DNA of 64,000 nt from Straminergon stramineum. Lineage: Eukaryota; Streptophyta; Bryopsida; Hypnales; Calliergonaceae. Positions within the stretch are counted from its first letter, which is position 1. Each line of letters starts with the position of its first letter. A program made the position numbers and the translations under genes. The notes under the pieces were generated by a model that saw only the letters and a program-made list of their open reading frames with translations, did not search any database and was not told where the DNA came from. Below, one piece after another: positions 25,000 to 36,339 of the stretch. Location: contig OY987272.1 of the NCBI GenBank assembly GCA_963920665.1, positions 3,167,001 through 3,231,000 on the forward strand, written 5' to 3'.

Positions 25000-25960
25000 T
25001 AGCGGTGTGATCCGCTTCAATCATGAACAGTGATGACACAGCGTTTGGTAGAAGAGTGTGCATGCTCATTTATCCAAAGCCTCCGAACAGCCAAGCTCTC
25101 TCTCACTTCAGAGTGCAGATGGCAATTGGAAAGGCAAGGCATGCAAAGGCAAGGCAAGGCAAGGAATCCTTTGTTAGCGGTAGCTCCGTAGATTCTCCCA
25201 AACAAATAATTCACACAAGGCAGGCAGGCGCCAAGCTTCGCCTCAATGATTCAAGGCTGCGGCCCAAAGAAGAAACAGAAATGGAACTGAGCTTCTAAAG
25301 GTGTCTGAAGTGCATCTTACGTGTGAAGGAAGGCTTTGCTTGGTGGAAGCATCGCAACTCCCACTGTCTGGTGATTCTCAAACTTTCTGTAACAATAATA
25401 ACTTCAGTGGGCTTTCAGGAACGGAATGGAATGAAATTGAAGGAGGGACCAGACACAAAAGGTTCGGCATTCATTCTTGGGGACAAAGTTTGGGGACCAC
25501 TTTGGCAACCAACATGATAAGTTACACATTCATGCAAATCAGGGACAATTGGGGGATGCATGATATACAAGTATATCCAAAAAGAAACGGGAATAAAAGT
25601 GAAAATAAAACATTTGGGGATGTGGGTTGGGCAATAAGGCACACGTCCCAAAATGGTCCCGAAATTGTCCCTTTTCCCATTTGGGGTCCTTATGTATATT
25701 TGTCGAGGAGTTTTCGGGCGATATTTGCGTTATGTATTGAGATGTGATTGCGGAAAGAGGGACGATTCTGATAATATGTTCTTTAAGTGCTTATAAGTTT
25801 ATAAGCTTATGTCTTGTTCGTTTCTTTTTTTTGGATATATTGTCTTGTTTAACCCATAAAGGAAGGACTAGCATGCATTTTTTAGTTGGCTACATAGCAA
25901 TTTGGGGGAAGTATGTTTTACTAGAGATTTCCATAGTTTTGGCCCAAATTTTTAATTGAA
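25000..25960. other. Less AT-rich island without a confident gene
   Basis: An ATG frame of 91 codons (25023-25298) and a longer overlapping open stretch (25301-25747, which begins with GTG, not ATG) resemble no family I know. A GGCAA-type simple repeat lies at about 25131-25165. The composition differs from the surrounding repeats, so it may be a gene relic or the edge of an unidentified element. Confidence 0.25.
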
Positions 25961-25989
25961 GGTGGGGACAAGGAATATCTTTCATATGC

Positions 25990-26115
25990 ACTAAATTTCA
26001 TGACATTTGGAAATATGAGTCAAAAATTATGGCCCAATATGTTATTTTTCGGGCAGTCTGAGCAAATTAGAAAAAATCAGTTTTTTAGAAACAAAAATTT
26101 GAAATTGTTTTTCTA

Positions 26116-26202
<87 letters not shown>

Positions 26203-26788
26203 AAAGCTTTGAATCATTCCATTTTCATATTAATGAGTCAAAAGTTATGAGGATTTTTCCTTTGTGGGTAGTTATGGGTTCTCTACTCTAAAATCAACCT
26301 TTAAATCCTTTATCTTACTCAAATTTCAATATTTTTGGAAAAATATAAAATCATAGGATGTATATTGATTATTGCAGCATTACAACCATTGGGGTTATCA
26401 TTTTTCAATTCCATAATTAAGTTCTTAACAATTTAGTATTTTGAATCAATCTCTACTACTGTCTACTTACTATTTATTTCCTGTATGTTGTACAATTTCA
26501 AATGATCTCAAAATTTTCAAGAATGTGGGAAACTTGTCGAGGAAAAATTATTCAAAGCCAAGAAACACCATTTTTGACATTTTTTCATAGAAAAGTGAGC
26601 TTGTGAAGTGTAACTCCCCTATTTTTCTTAGGGACAAAAAAATGATTTCAATGAATTTGAATGCCTATATCTTGCAATCCATGTGGTGGAAATTTCTGAA
26701 ACTTTTACCACATCTTCTCAAGTCAGCATACTACAAGATCCTATGATTACAAGTGTCAAAAAAAGTTTTTTTTGAAAAATTGGTACTA
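25990..26788 (+). mobile_element. Family-1 TTAA element, partial copy
   Basis: It matches the middle of the full copy that follows it directly: GTTATTTTTCGGGCAG, AAAGCTTTGAATCATTCCATTTT, CTCTACTCTAAAAT and TGTTGTACAATTTCAAATGATC blocks appear in the same order. It lacks a clear left end and its right end abuts the next copy. A TA microsatellite interrupts it. Confidence 0.55.
26118..26199. repeat. (TA)n microsatellite, about 80 bp
   Basis: An uninterrupted TA dinucleotide run of about 40 units lies inside a family-1 element copy. The other copies do not have it at this place. Confidence 0.95.
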
Positions 26789-27743
26789 TTAACCCCTAAA
26801 GGACCAAACGGTATTTTTTGGCAATATAGCGATTTTGGGCAGCTCACTCCAAATGGAATTTTTAATTTTTTTCTTCAAAATTTTCACACAACATGTGCCC
26901 AAGGAGTAGCTTTAAGACCCAACAATTTTCATAACTTTTGAATACATGGTTAAAGAGTTATTGTATGATATGTTATTTTCATTGCTCAGCGGGCAGCTCG
27001 GGCAGCAAAAAAAACTTCTTCAAAAATCACTTTTTTTTTAAATAAAATTTTGAAATTTATTTTCCTGATTTTTATATACATGGAAAGCTTTGAATCATTC
27101 CATTTTGATTTATGAGATGAAAGTTATGAAGAGTTTTAGTTGTGGGTAGTTTGTGGGTAGTAATGGAATCTCTACTCTAAAATAAACTTTGAAGACCTTT
27201 ATTTAACTTAATTTTTAATATTTTTGGAAAAAAAAATAGAAACGTGAGGTCTAGATTGTTTATTACAACAATTTAACCATTGGAATTGTCATTTTTTGAT
27301 TCCATAAATAAATGATTAACAATTTAGTATTTTGAATCATTCTCTACTTCTTTCAACTTACTATTTTTTTCCTATATGTTGTACAATTCCAAATGATCTA
27401 AAATTTTTCAAGCATGTAGCCAACATGACTTGAAGAATGAATCCAAAGAGTTACAACCATTTTGGACATTTTTTCATAATGATCTGACCTTGTGGATTGC
27501 ATCTGCCCGGATTTTCGCAGGACCAAAAATTGGCTTTTTGTCACTTCAAATGCTAATATCTTGCAATCCAAACGGTGGAAATTTCTGAAATTTTTTCCGC
27601 ATCTTCCCAAACCAGATTACTACAAGATCCTACGGTTACATTTGTCCGAAAATTTATTTTTTCTAAAATTTGATACTTGTACTAGAGATGACAGTTTTGG
27701 AGTGTTTTTGGTGAAAACATAGTCAAATACATTTAGGGGTTAA
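26789..27743 (+). mobile_element. Family-1 TTAA element, full-length copy (955 bp)
   Basis: It starts TTAACCCCTAAAGG and ends CATTTAGGGGTTAA, its inverted complement with one mismatch. It lies in the same order and length as the copy at 41207-42158. It has no transposase frame, so it is non-autonomous. The TTAA at both ends fits a TTAA target-site duplication, as used by piggyBac-type elements. The superfamily assignment is inference. Confidence 0.75.
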
Positions 27744-30700
27744 TGGCATTTTTGGAGCATTTTTGGTGAAAATATAGTCATGAAACTTAAGGGGTGAACC
27801 CCTAGTAAAAGTCCCAAGGTGTTTCTTTCATCAAAAGTCACTCAAAACAACCATTTCTATTGCAAATAGCAATCATTTTTAAATTTTAAAGTTTAAATTT
27901 TATTTTATTTTTTGTATCTAACCATAGGATCATGTACCAGAATAGTGGAAGAATGTGTGGAACAAATTTTAGAAACTTGAAGCCCATGGATTGCAAGATA
28001 TTTTACATTTAAAGTGAAGAAAAGAAAAAGAAAAATTGCCTTGACTAGAGTTTTTTTGGCTATGAATTTACATTTAAACTGAATATTTTTGTACTATTGA
28101 ATTTCTCATTTTTTATTTTGAAGAATTGAATTGAAAGTCAACGAAAATAGTTGAAAACAAAAACAAATTTTCAGGCATTAAAAAATTGTTCAATAGAAGT
28201 AAGTTCAAGATTGAAGGAAAAACTAAACCATTAATAGTTATGAGATGGAATTGAAAAACACTAATGTCAATAGTGAGATTGATCCAACAAGAGATCTTAG
28301 CCTTGTAAAACTTTTATTTTTGAAAAACTATGAAAATTGAATTAAAAAATGAATCCTCCGAGTCATTTTTTTTAACTAGATGCTTTGATTGCCCTCAAAA
28401 CAAGATTGTCCATAACTTTCACATAGCAAATCCAAATGGAACAAATCAAAGCTTCCTACATAGATGAAAATACAATATATGAGAAAAAATTATTGTTTTT
28501 TAATTTTCATTTTTTGTGGGAATTTTTTTAATGCTTGACAAACTAAAATTTGGGCTTATTATGCCACAACTTTTTCTCCCAAGCACTTATTGAAATAAAT
28601 ATAATACTCTTGAAAAGCTAATTTGCCTTTCTATCTTCCAAAAAGTTCAAAAAATCCCAATGAATATTGAGACTATGCGAGTGAGCTTGAAATTCAATTT
28701 ATCCCCCAAGGAGACAATAGGACTTTGGGGGGTGACAACGTAAGGGTCTATTTATGAAGAAAAACGGTTGTTTGTTTTAGAAGAAATTGTAATCTAAATT
28801 AATATGGACACACTTATTTCAAATTAGCAAATAATACTTATTGAATTCCTATCAAAATTATCTTTGTGTTCACAAAATCACCAAGAAGAGATCTAAGTGG
28901 CAAGTGTAATATACATATAAATGAATTCACCATTCCAATCACTACCATTGAGAAAAGGTGTTATTTAAACATCAAGTTAAGGCACTAGAGTCTTAGTACC
29001 CCAAATACTTGTAGACACCAAGTCAATGGTGATTGTTTAAAAATACATCAACTGATTTCTTAGACATGCTCATCTATCTTGGCATTTGTATGATGCATGA
29101 GAGTTTAATTAAAGCTTTTGGACTTTGACAAACAATTTTTGTGAAAAAATCACCCATGTACTAAGCAATGATGACTTTGATTGGTACCTAAATACAACCT
29201 TTTCAAATAGCAAATAGAGATTGAAAGTTGAATCACCTTCAAGCTAAATTTGAGAATGAAATAATAGAAATTGTCAAAATTAAAATTGTATGTATTTTTA
29301 AAAATTCTATGCTAGACACATGTCAATTCAAATGAGTCATTTGCCACCGTGGATTGAGATTGCTATGAGATCGTTGTCAATCCATCCCAACAAAACATTT
29401 GCCATACAACAAAATAGATGAAAAGCACTTCCTTAGTAGAGTTGCTTGAGTCAATTTTGCCATATTTCCTCATTTTATCAAGTCTTTCAAACAACCTCCA
29501 AGACTAAATTTAGATGGATCTTCTTATTTGATTATACAAATGATAGAATCTTGTTTTATAATCTAAATAAGTGGAATTGTGATTAATACAATAACTATTT
29601 ATCATATATTTTTATCTATGTATTGGAGTTATTTTTGAAGGATCAATTTTTAAACTAAAAAAGGTTACTTTTTGAGTTCAAACATATATGTATCCATTCA
29701 AGTGCAAAACAATTTCAAATTTTTTTTTGAAAATGTATATTATACAAATGAAAGGGAATTAATTCAAAAATCTTCATACATTTACTAGACGGATGAGAAA
29801 ACACAAGATTGTAAGTACTTGGGACATCTTTGTGGTCACTTATGTTGTTAGAAATTCAAATGTATGGTCTTAAAGGAGCTGAATATTAGATGGCTTTGAT
29901 TAAGGTAAATTTGCTCTTGTTCAATACTACTACAAAATTTATTATTAATCCATGTAGATGGGATGTCTTGATAAATAGTGTAGTAGAAATAGGTGTAGCT
30001 TGCATGTCTTTATTAGCTTAAGCAGGAATTAAGTAATGACAAAATATTTTGCCTCTAGCCATTTAGTATCATCTATGATGAATGATTTAGCTTGCCTAAT
30101 AATGTTATATATGAGCTAGGGAAAATTGAATTCCCCTCCCAACTATTTCTAGTTTCACAAGTGGGAAAAATACTTGTTTATCATCAATGATGAAATTTTA
30201 AAAATTGAAATTGTATTTAGAATTAATGACCCTAATTAGTGGGGACAAACTACAAACTATAAAAGTAACTAACAAGACAAGAAAATACTTTGTAAGCCAT
30301 GTTCAACTTTCATGATTCTACAAGGGGTTGTTTCAAACTATTTTGGCACTTAGAATTAAGCATTTCATGATTTGGGAGGGAGTTGTTTCAAATATTTTAA
30401 TGCTCTTTTTCATGGCTCCAAGACTCATTACAATATTTAACATTCTTCTCCATGGACTGTATTTAAGATTGAATGGATTAAGGATAAAGTGTTATTTATT
30501 GCAAGAGCCAATCCTTACCCTTGGATTCCCCATATTTCTTTACAAGTTGCAAGTGAACGGATTTTGGGAGATCTATACTAAGGCCATATTCGTCATATTG
30601 AGACTTCTTGCAAATTTTGAGATAGAATGCTAGTTATTGGAAAATGAATTTTAAAAAATAGTAATTGAAACCAAAAATATAATGCTCAAATAGTTCTCCT

Positions 30701-32061
30701 ATAATAAAATTCTAAAAGTTGGTGTTGTTACTACTTTATTAAAAAATACTAGTAAAGAGATAAAGCGGTTTATCTTCAAGTCCAGGATAAAAATGGAACT
30801 GCAAAAAGTCTCAATATAATGAATATGGCCTTTATTCACAAATACTTGCCTAAGACAAAAATCCTTGGAAATTCATAAGTAATTCAATAATGCTTTAAAA
30901 AAAATTGAAATCACTTGTGTTACATGCCACACCTATTTTTCTTTGTCTGAAAAATGAGCTAAAAATCATCCTATCCATGAAAGCCCATGAAAATGGTGGA
31001 CTACCCTTAAATGGTCACTTTTTGAGGCAAATTCTATTGCTACAAAATTATCTTCTCTTCAAGTAGTGTCTATGGATTCCATATCTTTTGGATGCAATGC
31101 TTAGAGCATTGCCACCAACCATGCCATTAGACCTTGGCAATGCCACTTCAACCTTGCTACACTTGTCCAATCAAAAACGGCTCCACACTCCATGAACCTA
31201 TGACATTTAAAGTTGGGCGGCTCCTTCCCTCACTCCTACATTTGCTCATCAATAGAGGGCCTTTATAGCAATCAATTTTACACTCATACCAACCTCGTCA
31301 ACTTTGACTATGGCTTTGGTGGAAGACATGGAGGCTAGTGGGAGGTGTAAAAAGAATGGGAAGAACTTTAGCAAGGATCTTTAATTCCTAAAATGCTCGA
31401 GGCACCAAATTATGGTATCATCAATATTTTGATGTTCAATAACACCTTACCATGTTATGATTTTTCATATTTTATATTTTTGGGAAATTCTTTTTGGAAA
31501 TAATATTTATGGTAGTTTATATATTTGAAATATTCTTTTTGAAATCTAATTTTAGCATCAATAATCTGATTTTCAAAATAAATGATCGAGATTTTTCTAT
31601 TAAAATTTTTGTGCAAAGGTGTCCATTGCAAATGTTGATTTTCTAGTATTGGGTGCTCTTGGAAATGAGCCTCGAGTACACTAGATCTTAGAGAAAAATC
31701 ACATTAAAGTTTAGAAAATTGTAGAGTAGATTTTGAGAAATTGTAAAATAATTGGGGTTATGTATGTTATGCCCTTTAACCTCATATTTTGTTGATGACC
31801 ATTTTTTTAGATTTGACATGTGAAAAGAAGATAGAAAGACTTCAAATCAATTTCATTGTTATAACACCTTCAAGATCAAACATTATAATTTTTCAATTAT
31901 AAGTGATTTTCTTTTCTATTCCTATGTGATCTTTAATATATCTAGTTTGAATTTACATAGCTACAATTTTTTTAAATGATAAAACTTATCAAAAGGGTTG
32001 TTTTTTGTTCAATTTAGAACAAATTCCAAGAAGCACGAAAAGGGCCTTGGGCATTTAGGGA
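27744..32061. other. AT-rich repeat DNA, no gene seen
   Basis: At 27744-27800 there is another fragment of the family-1 right end (GGAGCATTTTTGGTGAAAA). The rest is AT-rich with many stops. An open stretch of about 100 codons at 30328-30633 starts with TTG, is composed of hydrophobic AT-driven codons, and is not a credible gene. Confidence 0.45.
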
Positions 32062-32670
32062 TTAATCCCTAAAAGACCAAATTGTGTTTCTTGGCAACAT
32101 AGCGATTTGGGGTAGCTCACTATGAATGGAATTTTTCTTTTTCTTTTTTATTTGAAATTTTCACACAACATTGGAAGTATTTTTTTTCTTTAAGGTCCAA
32201 CAATTTTCATAACTTTTGACAACATGGTTAAATAGTTATTGTATGATAAGTAATTTATTTCCTTGGTTGGGCACATCGAGCAGATTATAAAGATCACCTT
32301 TTTTAGAAATAAACATTTGAAATTGATTTTCAAGATTTATATGTACGTGAAAAACTTTGAATTATTCCATTTTGATTGATGAGATGAAAGGTATGAGGAG
32401 TTTTTTTTTGGTAGTAGTTATGGATTCTCTACTCTAAAATTGACATTGAAGCCATTTATTCAACTCAATTTTCAACATTTTTTGAAAAAAAAAAAAAAAT
32501 CTTAGGATGTAGATTGTTTATTAAAACATTCTTACCATTGGGATTGGCATTTTTCAAATCTTAACAATTTAGTATTTTGAATCATTCTCGACTTCTTTCT
32601 ACTTGCTATTTTTTTCTTTTATGTTGTACAATTCTAAATGATCTAAATTTCTTCTAGTATGTAGCCAACT
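32062..32670 (+). mobile_element. Family-1 TTAA element, left two-thirds
   Basis: It starts TTAATCCCTAAAAGACC and follows the family-1 order until the GTAGCCAACTTG block, where it is cut by the inverted copy beginning at 32675. Confidence 0.65.
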
Positions 32671-32674
32671 TGCC

Positions 32675-33606
32675 TTAACTCCTAAATGTTTTAGACTATG
32701 TTTTCTCCAAAACTGCTCCAAAACTGTCATTTCTATTATAAGTACCTAATTTTGGGAAAAAAATAATTTGGACTTGTAACCTTGAGATCTTGTAGTATGC
32801 TGATTTGAGAAGACGTGGAAAAATTTTCAGAAATTTCCACTCTGTAGATTGTAAGATATTAGTGTTTGAAGTGACAAAAATCCTCTTTATAGCCCTATGA
32901 AAAAATGGGCTGCTGCACTTTACAAGGCCACATTCGTATGAAAAAAATTCCAAAATGGTGGTTACTCTTTAAATTCATTCTTCAAAGAAAGTTGGCTACA
33001 TGCTTGAAAAAATTTGAGATCATTTGGAATTTTACAACATGTAGTGAAAAAGTAGTAAGTACAAAGAAGTAGATAATGATTCAAAATACTAAATTGTTAA
33101 GAATTTAGTTATGGAATTAAAAAATGCCAATCCCACTGGTAGTAATGTTGTAATAAAGAATCTACATCCTAAGAATTTATTTTTTTTCCAAAATATTGAA
33201 AATTGAGTTAAATAAATGGCTTCAAAGTTTATTTTAGAGTAGAGAATCCAAAATTGCCCACAAACTAAAACTCCTCATAACTTTCATCACATTAATCAAA
33301 ATGGAAGGATTAAAAGCTTTCCATGTATATATAAATCTAAAACACCAATTTCAGATTTTTATTTCTTGAAAATGTGTTTTTTTTCAGAAATTTTTGGACT
33401 GCCCTAAGATCAATGAAAATTACATATCATGCCATAACTTTCTATCTATGTAGTCAAAAGTTATGAAAATTATTGGGCCCTAAAGCTACTCCTCGAGCAC
33501 ATATTGTGTGAAAATTTCAAAGACAAAAAAGAAAAATTCCATTTGCAGTGAGCTGCCCAAAATAGCTATGTTGCCTAAAAATGTAGTTTGGTCCTTCAAG
33601 GGTTAC
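32675..33606 (-). mobile_element. Family-1 TTAA element, inverted near-full copy
   Basis: Read on the minus strand it runs from a decayed left end (GTAACCCTTGAAGGACC) to a right end at 32675 whose plus-strand form is TTAACTCCTAAATG. All internal blocks occur in reverse order relative to the forward copies. With the forward copy at 32062-32670 it forms a large inverted repeat. Confidence 0.7.
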
Positions 33607-34019
33607 CCCCTAAGCATTCAAACGACCATTTTTTGGTCGTTGTTTGACTTTTGGTAGCATTTTCAAGCAAAAAAAACAGTTAAATTTTTTTTCAATATTG
33701 GGTTGTCTTTCAATATTTATATTCAAAACTAAGATTGCTACAATCAAACAAAAATTATAACATAAATAGCACAAAGTGTTTAAGATTTGCTTAGAATTGA
33801 AAAAATTACTATTTGGGAAAAGTGTTGGTGTTCTCATTATTAGATCTTATGTATTTTTTCACTAATCATTAGAAACCACAATTTTGATGAATCATAAAAA
33901 AATTCAAATGCTAAAGAGAGAAATTGTATTTTTGGTGAATTTTTGAAGTTATATCTTCAAAATTCATTTGAAGAGAATCTAAAAATGTTTTTATAATTTT
34001 AACCGTATCGATACTTTCT
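33607..34019. repeat. Dispersed repeat block
   Basis: 33700-33845 resembles 23110-23280. No gene is supported. Confidence 0.35.
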
Positions 34020-34628
34020 ACAAAAATTTGATTTCTATACAATATATCTTGTAATCTGCATGGTGGAAATTTCTGAATTTTTTTCCACATCTTCTCAAAC
34101 TAGCTTACTACAAGATCCTATGGTTACTTGTGTTCAAAAATGTTTTAAAAAAAATTTGGTAAGGTGAAGGCATCCATAACCAATCAAATAAGCAATTCTA
34201 GACAAGATTTGGAGTAGTGCAAGGTGAAGCACATATTTTTAGAGGTGCAATGATAGAAATGACGAGGATTGCAAAAACTTTAGTAATTTAATCATTTCAA
34301 TTGAAATTTCTAAAAATTTTGAAAGCCAAAAGTTGGTTTGGACCCAAGCTTGGAGTCTTCCCAAACTGCTCACTTAAAGTCACTTAAGGTGAAGGACATG
34401 CGTCATGGCACTTTGGTACCTAGACATGCCATGGCATGCGAGATGAAGGACATGTGTCATTTTTTGAAAAACGAAAATGAGTCCCAATCTCTTGATTTTG
34501 AAACACCCAATTGATTGCCAACATGGCATTGGTTAGTAATGGGTGCCTTCACACCTTACTTGTATTAGAATTGGTAATTTTGGAGCATTTTTTTTATGAA
34601 AACACAGTCAAAGAACTATAGGGGTTAA
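34020..34628 (+). mobile_element. Family-1 right-end fragment split by a MITE
   Basis: 34020-34161 matches the family-1 block CTGCATGGTGGAAATTTCTG through AAATTTGGTA. The match resumes at 34557 (TACTTGTATTAGAATTGG) and ends CTATAGGGGTTAA at 34628. Removing 34162-34556 plus one TA restores a continuous family-1 right end. Confidence 0.65.
34162..34556. mobile_element. 395-bp MITE with TA target duplication, nested in a family-1 element
   Basis: The left end AGGTGAAGGCATCCAT and the reverse complement of the right end (AGGTGTGAAGGCACCCAT) match as imperfect terminal inverted repeats. It is flanked by TA on both sides, and the uninterrupted family-1 copies show the empty site. The TA duplication and small size fit a Tc1/mariner (Stowaway-like) MITE; this class call is inference. 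Confidence 0.7.
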
Positions 34629-35317
34629 GGGTTTGGTTGGTGTGGAGGATAGGATTCTAAGTGCATGACCATACACCACGTCTCAAGAGGTAGTAAGGTA
34701 GGAACACCTAAAATGGACAGGAGTCGTTTATGGACACCTATAAAAGAACCTAAATCCAAGAGCTTGTGGATCCAAAGTAGACAAGTGGGGTTCTAAAGTG
34801 GACATGTGGGGTTCCAAGAAGTTGTCACTTTTTCAAGAAGTAGCCAATCATCCGCACTTAATTCAAATTTAGAGTGTGTCCCTTTTGGGTGTTTCCGTGC
34901 CCGCTTTGGTGTTAGTCTAATATCCGCAGTAGGTACATCTACGAAGTTGTCTCCCAAAATTCGTAGAATATTCATACAAGCTTGGAAAAATACGAAACTA
35001 ATTTTGTTGGTTTCCTGAACCATTTCCTATCCCGCAGACAAATTTTTTTTGAACACAGACCCTCACAATCACGTCATTTCAAACAAGTGTCTGTTTTAGG
35101 TGTCCCTACCTTAAGTGCTTCGCCGCTTCTTGGTGCCTTGGTGGAATGGAATGCAACTGGTGGCAATGCTCTAATTTCTTTGGCAACTCTACTCATCACT
35201 TACTTAATTTTCATTAATTCAGACATTCTTGACTTGGCATTTTATGTTTCAAAACTCTCGAATTCTCTCCCCATTTTGAACTTAACTTAATTATGAGCGC
35301 AGAGGACATATTCTTAG
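34629..35317. other. Intergenic DNA, no confident gene
   Basis: An ATG frame on the minus strand (34793-35023, 76 residues) is open but resembles no family I know. Composition is moderately less AT-rich than the repeats to the left. Confidence 0.3.
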
Positions 35318-35483
35318 CTGGAAGAGTCTGGCAGTGGTGACGAGTTGACGACTACTGATGAGGGCAGTCCTTGCACTTCTTCCACGCCGTCAAAGAAGGC
35401 ACCTAGCCACCTATTGTTACCAAGAAAAAGGGAAAGAACAATAAAGAAAGTGCCGGCAGCTGCGGTGCCCTCAATTATGGCAG
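35318..35483 (+). pseudogene. Orphan exon-like segment
   Basis: Between an acceptor-like TTCTTAG and a donor-like GGTAAATG lies an open phase encoding 55 residues: LEESGSGDELTTTDEG, then a Ser/Pro stretch and a basic block (RKRERTIKK). The composition is that of a normal coding exon, but I find no credible upstream or downstream partner exon. It may be a captured gene fragment, part of a gene I failed to assemble, or chance. Confidence 0.25.
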
Positions 35484-35546
35484 GTAAATGGGGGCTCATA
35501 ACCTGTGCCCCCTCAGAAAATTTAGAGCACGCCACCAGTCCTACAA

Positions 35547-35556
35547 GCCACGTGGC
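35547..35556. promoter_or_regulatory. Palindromic G-box (GCCACGTGGC)
   Basis: A perfect 10-base palindrome containing the CACGTG core bound by plant bZIP and bHLH factors. About 75 bases downstream is a TATA-like CATAAAAG (35633-35640), followed by a pyrimidine-rich CTCAC repeat (35711-35742). Together these could be a plus-strand promoter and leader. Confidence 0.4.
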
Positions 35557-35837
35557 AGACCGAACGCGTCCAAAAATCTCATGAGGCTTTAAGACTGGTT
35601 CAAAGACCCTCAAATCTTGCTCCCCCCAAGCCCATAAAAGCTTTTTCTTTTGTCCACGACTCTTAGATCAGGCACCATCCACTGTAGCTTTCTAAAGTCC
35701 ACAGCGAGAACCTCACCTCACCTCACCTCATCTCACCTCACTTCTGCCGTATCAGTTAGAATATTGAAAGCATGCGCTTTAGTTGTACACATCAATAATT
35801 TTATAACAATTTTTCTGGGGCAGAATCGCAGAAGAGA

Positions 35838-35981
35838 ATGGGTTCACTTACAGAGGTCTCTCTCGATGCGATAGGGTACATAAATGCATCAACGAAGTTG
35901 GTGCACTACAATACAAGAGCCTCTGTCGGTCAGTTCTCTCTAGCTAAGGCCCGCTTTTCGAGGAAGATCTTATTCGAATGA
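35838..35981 (+). CDS. Candidate 47-residue small protein
   Basis: ATG at 35838 opens a 48-codon frame (MGSLTEVSLDAIGYINAS...) downstream of the G-box/TATA-like region and the CTCAC leader-like repeat. I recognise no family. Its only support is an ATG frame placed where a leader would end and gene-like composition. It may instead be 3' flanking DNA of the minus-strand exonuclease gene. Confidence 0.17.
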   Translation: MGSLTEVSLDAIGYINASTKLVHYNTRASVGQFSLAKARFSRKILFE

Positions 35982-36339
35982 CTTTTGGTTCACTGTTGAT
36001 GAAGCCTCCCCTATCCTTCAATCCAAATTCAAGAAATATGTAAAAAAATTGGCTCAGATTTAGATGTCTTTCATGGAAGAATGATTGCAATTGGGCACAA
36101 CATAAGAGCAAGGTTACTGTCACGAAAAACTCAGGAATGTACTGTAGATCTTTAATGTACAGTACATAAGCCGTAGCAATATGTAAGATTGAACTCAGAC
36201 TGCCTCATGCTTGTTGAGAGCCTTTACTTCTGATGCATATCCCGAGGTGAAACCGTGAATTTCTTTGAGTGATTTCACGAAAGGCAACAGCTCACGAAGG
36301 ATAGTGATGGAAGAATGATAATCATACAAGACAGTGCAG

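Noticed and set aside
25301..25747. Open stretch of 148 codons on the plus strand
   Set aside because: It begins with GTG, has no good ATG until late, and shows no domain or splice context.
27492..27722. Open frame of 76 codons, repeated at 41907-42137
   Set aside because: It sits inside the non-autonomous family-1 elements and is conserved only because the elements are copies; no transposase motif.
30328..30633. Open stretch of 101 codons on the plus strand
   Set aside because: It starts with TTG, is hydrophobic from AT-rich codons, contains a local duplication and lies in repeat DNA. No family features.
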